DNA of 41,673 nucleotides from Pseudomonadota bacterium (lineage in GTDB: Bacteria > Bdellovibrionota_C > UBA2361 > OMII01): positions 1-41,673 of the forward strand of contig JAIXQT010000226.1 of assembly GCA_027485595.1 (NCBI GenBank). The letters run 5' to 3'. This document shows positions 41,642-41,673 of the stretch, piece by piece (position 1 is the first letter of the stretch; each line of letters begins with the position of its first letter). A program made the position numbers and the translations under genes. The notes beneath the pieces were generated by a model. That model saw only the letters and a list, made by a program, of their open reading frames with translations. It did no database searches and had not been told where the DNA came from.

Positions 41642-41673
41642 GGTGAAAAATGGTTCCGTCGTGAGCATTTTGA
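41642..41673. repeat. Dispersed repeat, copy 2 (cut by the window end)
   Basis: The last bases begin GGTGAAAAATGG and match the start of the repeat at 21219-21250 at 26 of 32 positions, including GGTGAAAAA, TGAGC and a TTT.GA end. The rest lies outside the window. Confidence 0.5.

Overview
The window looks like a chromosomal segment from a Gram-negative, aerobically respiring heterotroph. Supporting signs are Sec and Tat signal peptides, periplasmic c-type cytochromes, an alternative complex III operon, and a fatty-acid/phospholipid cluster. Base composition is moderate (a little above 50% GC by eye). I could not fix the taxon. Alternative complex III, the short-hexamer palindromes and the housekeeping content would fit a lineage of the former Deltaproteobacteria (Myxococcota/Bdellovibrionota-like), but this is an inference only. 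There is no rRNA, tRNA, transposase, integrase, CRISPR array or phage module that I can recognise.

Layout. 1-604 holds no gene I can support. A metallophosphoesterase (605-1783, minus) follows. Next comes the minus-strand lipid cluster rpmF-plsX-fabG (4198 to 2087), which lacks the usual fabH/fabD/acpP. The centrepiece of the left third is a complete six-gene alternative complex III operon on the minus strand, actA-actB-actC-actD-actE-actF (11836 to 4270). It encodes a pentahaem cytochrome, a Tat-exported MopB/Fe-S protein, two NrfD-like quinol-binding membrane subunits, a small two-helix membrane subunit and a monohaem cytochrome. It should oxidise membrane quinol and pass electrons to a periplasmic carrier or an oxidase encoded elsewhere; no oxidase gene is next to it. 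A divergent region separates it from a succinate-semialdehyde dehydrogenase (12151-13587, plus).

The middle holds a minus-strand run, nadB, tdk, a GNAT-like protein and an N-formylglutamate amidohydrolase-family protein; the last two overlap by an ATGA. On the plus strand follow an M3 oligopeptidase with an apparently leaderless promoter and a putative HDOD-like protein. Then come acetoacetyl-CoA synthetase (minus) divergent from ribD (plus), and a small lone protein kinase (minus). These are followed by a plus-strand stretch: an MGH1/GH63-like glycosidase, an aspartate-type aminotransferase, a PQQ-type sugar dehydrogenase-like secreted protein and a fused glycosyltransferase-methyltransferase.

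The right part has valS with a CDGSH iron-sulphur gene 11 bases behind it (minus), a secreted single-haem protein with a TPR-like tail (plus), and a KGG-repeat stress protein (plus). It continues with mscL plus a secreted unknown (minus), a four-helix membrane protein (plus), a HAD phosphatase (minus) and a paired-CBS protein (plus).

The most unusual signals are in the gaps between genes. One palindromic repeat family has arms that occur at 19923-20104 and again as a 23-bp perfect hairpin at 35921-35984. A second dispersed repeat starts at 21217 and reappears, cut by the window edge, at 41642. A long imperfect palindrome built of GTGAAC/GTAAAC-type hexamers lies between nadB and tdk. I did not find a clear-cut new multi-gene system; the repeat families and several uncharacterised or oddly built proteins are the best leads.
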